From Chamaecyparis obtusa (lineage: Eukaryota; Streptophyta; Pinopsida; Cupressales; Cupressaceae): DNA of 64,000 nucleotides. The stretch is from contig BSBK01001579.1 in NCBI GenBank assembly GCA_027943335.1, positions 324,501-388,500 on the forward strand, in the 5' to 3' direction. Positions within the stretch are counted from its first letter, which is position 1. Each line of letters starts with the position of its first letter. The notes beneath the pieces were generated by a model that worked only from the letters and a program-made list of their open reading frames with translations, searched no databases and was not told the DNA's origin. Positions 60,953 through 64,000 of this stretch are shown piece by piece. A program made the translations under genes and the position numbers.

Positions 60953-63900
60953 ATGGCAAGTTCATCATATGGAAGAATGGAGGTGGAGAAATTTAATGGC
61001 ACTAATTTTGAGTTGTGGAAACTCAAGATGGAAGACATGTTGGAAGATCGTGACCTATGGGAAGTGAATTCAAGTGCTACAAGACCAGCAACTATAGCTC
61101 AAGAAGATTGGGATATCAAAGACCATAAAGCTAAGGGTCTCATAAGACTCTGTTTAACTGATGCAGTCCTTCTGAATGTTCTAGATGAGAAAACCGTAAA
61201 TAGTTTGTGGGAAAGACTTGCGGCCATGTATCAGGCCAAATCTCTGGTGAACAAGTTGTTCCTGAGGAAGAAGTTGTACTCTCTATGAATGGAGGAAGGT
61301 GGATCCTTAACAGATCATTTAAATGCATTTAATCTGCTGGCTGCATAATTGACATCAGCTGGTGTCAAGTTAGAGGAGGAGGATCGTTGCTACACACTTT
61401 TGTGTTCTTTACCGGATTCATGGGACCATCTTGTGATGGCTCTCAGAAGCACTTTAGTCACCTTCAAAATGGATGATGTGGTGTCTTTGCTGCTATCAAA
61501 GGAGATGCGAAGAAAGGCTTCCGTTTCAAAAAAAGAAGCCCTTGCTATTCGTGGGAGATCCATTGAAAGAGAGAAGAAAAATGACAATAATTCTGACAAT
61601 AAGGGTAGATCCAAATCCTGTGGGAAGTCAAAGACTTCCAATAAGTCCAAGGAAAAATGTTGGAACTGTGATAAATCTGGGCACTTCTATAAAGACTGCA
61701 AAGAGCCGAAGAAGAAGAAGAAAGGTTCAGATTTAGCTTCAGAAAGATCTCAAGAAGATGGCGATGCATTCATCGCAGCTTTGGCAGCCCATGCATCTGA
61801 TGATGTGTGGTTGGTTGACTCAGGTGCATCTTTTCACATGACCTCTCATCGAAACTAGTTCTCAAAATATGAAGAGTTTGATGGTGGAAAGGTGTACTTG
61901 GGTGATGATTCTCACCTAAAGATAGTTGGACACGGAAGGGTCACTATCAAATTTCCTGATGGACGAGTAAAGGGAATCAATGAAGTTATGCACATTCTGG
62001 GTTTGGCATGAAACCTATTATCTGTAAGTATGCTGAATGATGTAGGTGTGCAAGTTGTTTTTTTGAAAGAAGGATGCAAGATGATGAGAGGATTGATAGT
62101 GCTTGCAAGGGGTACTAGGAGAGGTACCTTATTTCAGCTAGATGCATGTATTCCTCTATGTAATAGTTCTTCATCCTCACCATCTGAACAAATAGTGAAT
62201 AAGTATGTGGCTATTGGTTTCGATGGTAGTACAAACACTTTGGAAGCTAAGATTCCTGCAGAAAAGACAATGTTGTGGCATATGAGATTTGGCCACATTG
62301 GTGAAAAGGGTCTCAGAACCCTGAAAAATAAAAATCTCGTTGAGGGGTTAAATGATTGCAATCTCGAGTTCGACTTCTACAAACACTGTGTCTATGGTAA
62401 ACAAAATCATGTTCAGTTTTACTCTAGTTCTCACAAATCTTCTGATGTTTTGGATCTTATTCATTCTGATGTATTTGGTCCTATAAAAGTTCCTTCAATC
62501 TCCAAGTCTGCATTTTTTGTATCTTTCATAGATGATTACAGTAGAAGGACGTGGATTTATTTCCTTAAAATTAAGACACAAGTCTTTAGTCTATTCAAGG
62601 AATTTAAAGCTCTTGTAGAGAATCAGACTAGTAAGAAGATTAAGTGTGTGAGAACTGACAATGGTGGTGAGTTTTGCTCAGTAGAGTTTGAACAGTTCTG
62701 TAAAGAACAAGGTATCGAGAGGCATAAGACAACTCCTTATACCCCATAGAAAAATGGAGTTGCAGAGAGAATGAATAGGACACTAATAGAGAAGGCTAGG
62801 AGTATGCTTAGTGGAGCTGGTTTAGAGCAAAGGTTTTGGGCCGAAGCTGTGGCCACTGCTTGCTATCTGGTTAACAGATCTCCTACATCAGCCCTTGTTG
62901 GTAAGACACCGATGGAGGTGTGGTCTGGTAAGAAGCCTTCAATTAGACATCTTCATGTTTTTGGTTGTGAAGCTTATGCTCATGTTCCAAAGGAGAAAAG
63001 ATCTAAGTTGGAAAACAAAGCTATTAAATGTATTTTCATCGGATACAGTGCTGGTGTGAAATGATACAAGCTTTGGGATCCTGTGACTAGTAAGGTGTTG
63101 TATAGTAGAAATGTTATTTTTAGAGAGCTAACATCTTCTCCTATTGTGCTACAACCAAATGAAAAAGAAAAGGAAAAAGATGTTGTTTAGTTGCCTCCTA
63201 CCCCTGAGAAGACTGAATAGAGAGACCATGTTGGGTCTAATGATGAGGAGAGCTCTAGCAGCTCTGATAGTTCAGAAGAAGAGGAAGAACAACCTCAACC
63301 TCAGCCCTTGAGGAGATCCATGAGAGAAAGAAAGCAACCAGAAAGGTTTGGTTATTCTATGTTAGATTCTAGTTGTGCCTTTGCTTTGATTACTAACACT
63401 AATGAGCCTAGATCTATGAAAGAGGCTTTGGGCATGGAAGATGCAGGTTCCTGGATTGAGGTTATGGATGATGAGATGGCTTCATTAGAGAAAAACAAAA
63501 CTTGGGACCTTGTACCTTTACCTAAAGGGAGAAAATCTGTTGGCTGTAAATGGGTGTTCAAGAAGAAATTCTGTGCAGATGGCAGTGTTGAAAGGTATAA
63601 AGCTAGATTGGTTGCAAAGGGGTATTCATAGGTAGAGGGAATAGATTATGGTGAAATATTCTCTCCTGTTGCAAAGTTGACATCCATTAGATTTCTGTTA
63701 TCTCTTGCTGCATCATATGATTTAGAGATAGAATAGATGAATGTGAAGACAACTTTCCTTCATAGTGATTTGGAGGAAGAGATTTATATGTCACAACCTG
63801 AGCACTACATTGTTAAAGGTAAAAAATCCTTAGTTTGCAGATTAAAGAAATCTCTATATGGTTTGAAGCAATCTCCTAGGATGTGGTACCTTAAGTTTGA

Positions 63901-64000
63901 TGCCTTTGTGTTGTCAATTGGATTTGTAAGATCAGAATTAGATCATTGTGTTTATTTCAGAGTTGAAAATGATCGCCTTCTTATTATTGCATTATATGTT
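60953..64000 (+). pseudogene. Copia gag-pol, one frame with ten stops, runs off the window
   Basis: A single frame carries everything from MASSSYGRMEVEKFNGTNFE to the window end. Gag: WKLKMEDML, knuckle CWNCDKSGHFYKDC (61658-61699). Protease: VWLVDSGASFHMTSHRN (active site near 61817). Integrase: MLWHMRFGHIGEKGLRTLKN, DLIHSDVFGPIKV, FIDDYSRRTWIYFL, VRTDNGGEFCS, NGVAERMNRTLIEKARSML. Linker with acidic Ser/Glu run near 63250. Reverse transcriptase: WIEVMDDEMASLEKNKTWDL, GCKWVFKKKF, YKARLVAKGYS, KKSLYGLKQSPRMWYLKFD. Stops at 61286, 61346, 61856, 62009, 62747, 63062, 63188, 63218, 63629 and 63734; no frameshift seen. RNase H and the 3' LTR lie outside. Copia lineage not fixed. Confidence 0.95.

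Larger units (their letters stand above)
60480..64000 (+). mobile_element. Plus-strand Ty1/copia element, 5' part
   Basis: 5' LTR, primer site, leader and gag-pol in canonical copia order (integrase before reverse transcriptase). Cut by the window end within reverse transcriptase, so its 3' LTR and target duplication cannot be checked. Confidence 0.93.

Noticed and set aside
61390..62361. Minus-strand ORFs at 61390-61769 and 62134-62361
   Set aside because: Antisense of the copia gag-pol frame.

Overview
The window is nuclear DNA of a seed plant with a large, repeat-choked genome, most likely a gymnosperm such as a conifer. That placement is an inference. It rests on broken plant gene pieces with their introns still in place, several dispersed PPR relics, old LTR retrotransposons of both superfamilies nested several layers deep, and no intact host gene in 64 kb. 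I found no gene that could make a full-length protein from the window as it stands.

Layout. 1-5.5 kb: a three-exon piece of a GAPDH gene of the plastid glycolytic (GAPCp) type runs in frame straight into a PPR fragment, and two more PPR fragments lie back to back near 2.8 kb. 5.5-9.5 kb: a long CA/TA microsatellite, a small GC-rich island beside a very AT-rich tract, and no gene. 9.5-11.6 kb: an intron-bearing pseudogene of a RAD16-like SNF2 helicase. 12.35-15.36 kb: a complete, non-autonomous minus-strand Ty1/copia element with a 5-bp target duplication, an initiator-Met primer site, a mini-gag and a tandem array of hairpin units. 15.4-22.5 kb: mostly anonymous, with PPR relics joined to a fragment of an FKBP62/ROF-type immunophilin, several short duplications and a cluster of TTTAGTCA motifs. 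22.5-27 kb: a minus-strand element of Sirevirus-like appearance with a coiled-coil, four-zinc-knuckle gag and a second, unclassified ORF but no pol.

27.45-47.5 kb is one large Ty3/gypsy element (called C here; Athila-like, minus strand). Its low-coordinate LTR was split by an 11.6-kb Tat-like gypsy element (28,535-40,149) with LTRs of about 2.57 kb. The undamaged LTR copy of C at 46.4-47.5 kb shows what the empty site looked like. The Tat-like element carries a second, archaeal-type RNase H domain between protease and reverse transcriptase, an unusual order. C carries an extra ORF after integrase.

47.5-59.2 kb is a second nest. A fragment of another gypsy integrase is cut by a Sirevirus-like copia (A, minus). 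The 3' untranslated region of A received a complete plus-strand chromovirus (49,742-55,651; matching GTAGA duplications, chromodomain). The reverse transcriptase of A is cut at 57,106 by the LTR of another Sirevirus-like copia (B). 59.8-64 kb: a solo LTR (AATAT duplication) faces, 6 bp away, the 5' LTR of a plus-strand copia. The gag-pol of that copia is one frame with ten stop codons and no frameshift up to the window edge.

The parts do not form a pathway. Together they record gene fragments being scattered, then repeated waves of LTR insertion, point-mutation decay and deletion. The features most worth following are the gene-PPR junctions, the array-bearing mini-copia, the domain order of the Tat-like element, the pol-less gag+ORF element and the paired inverted LTRs.
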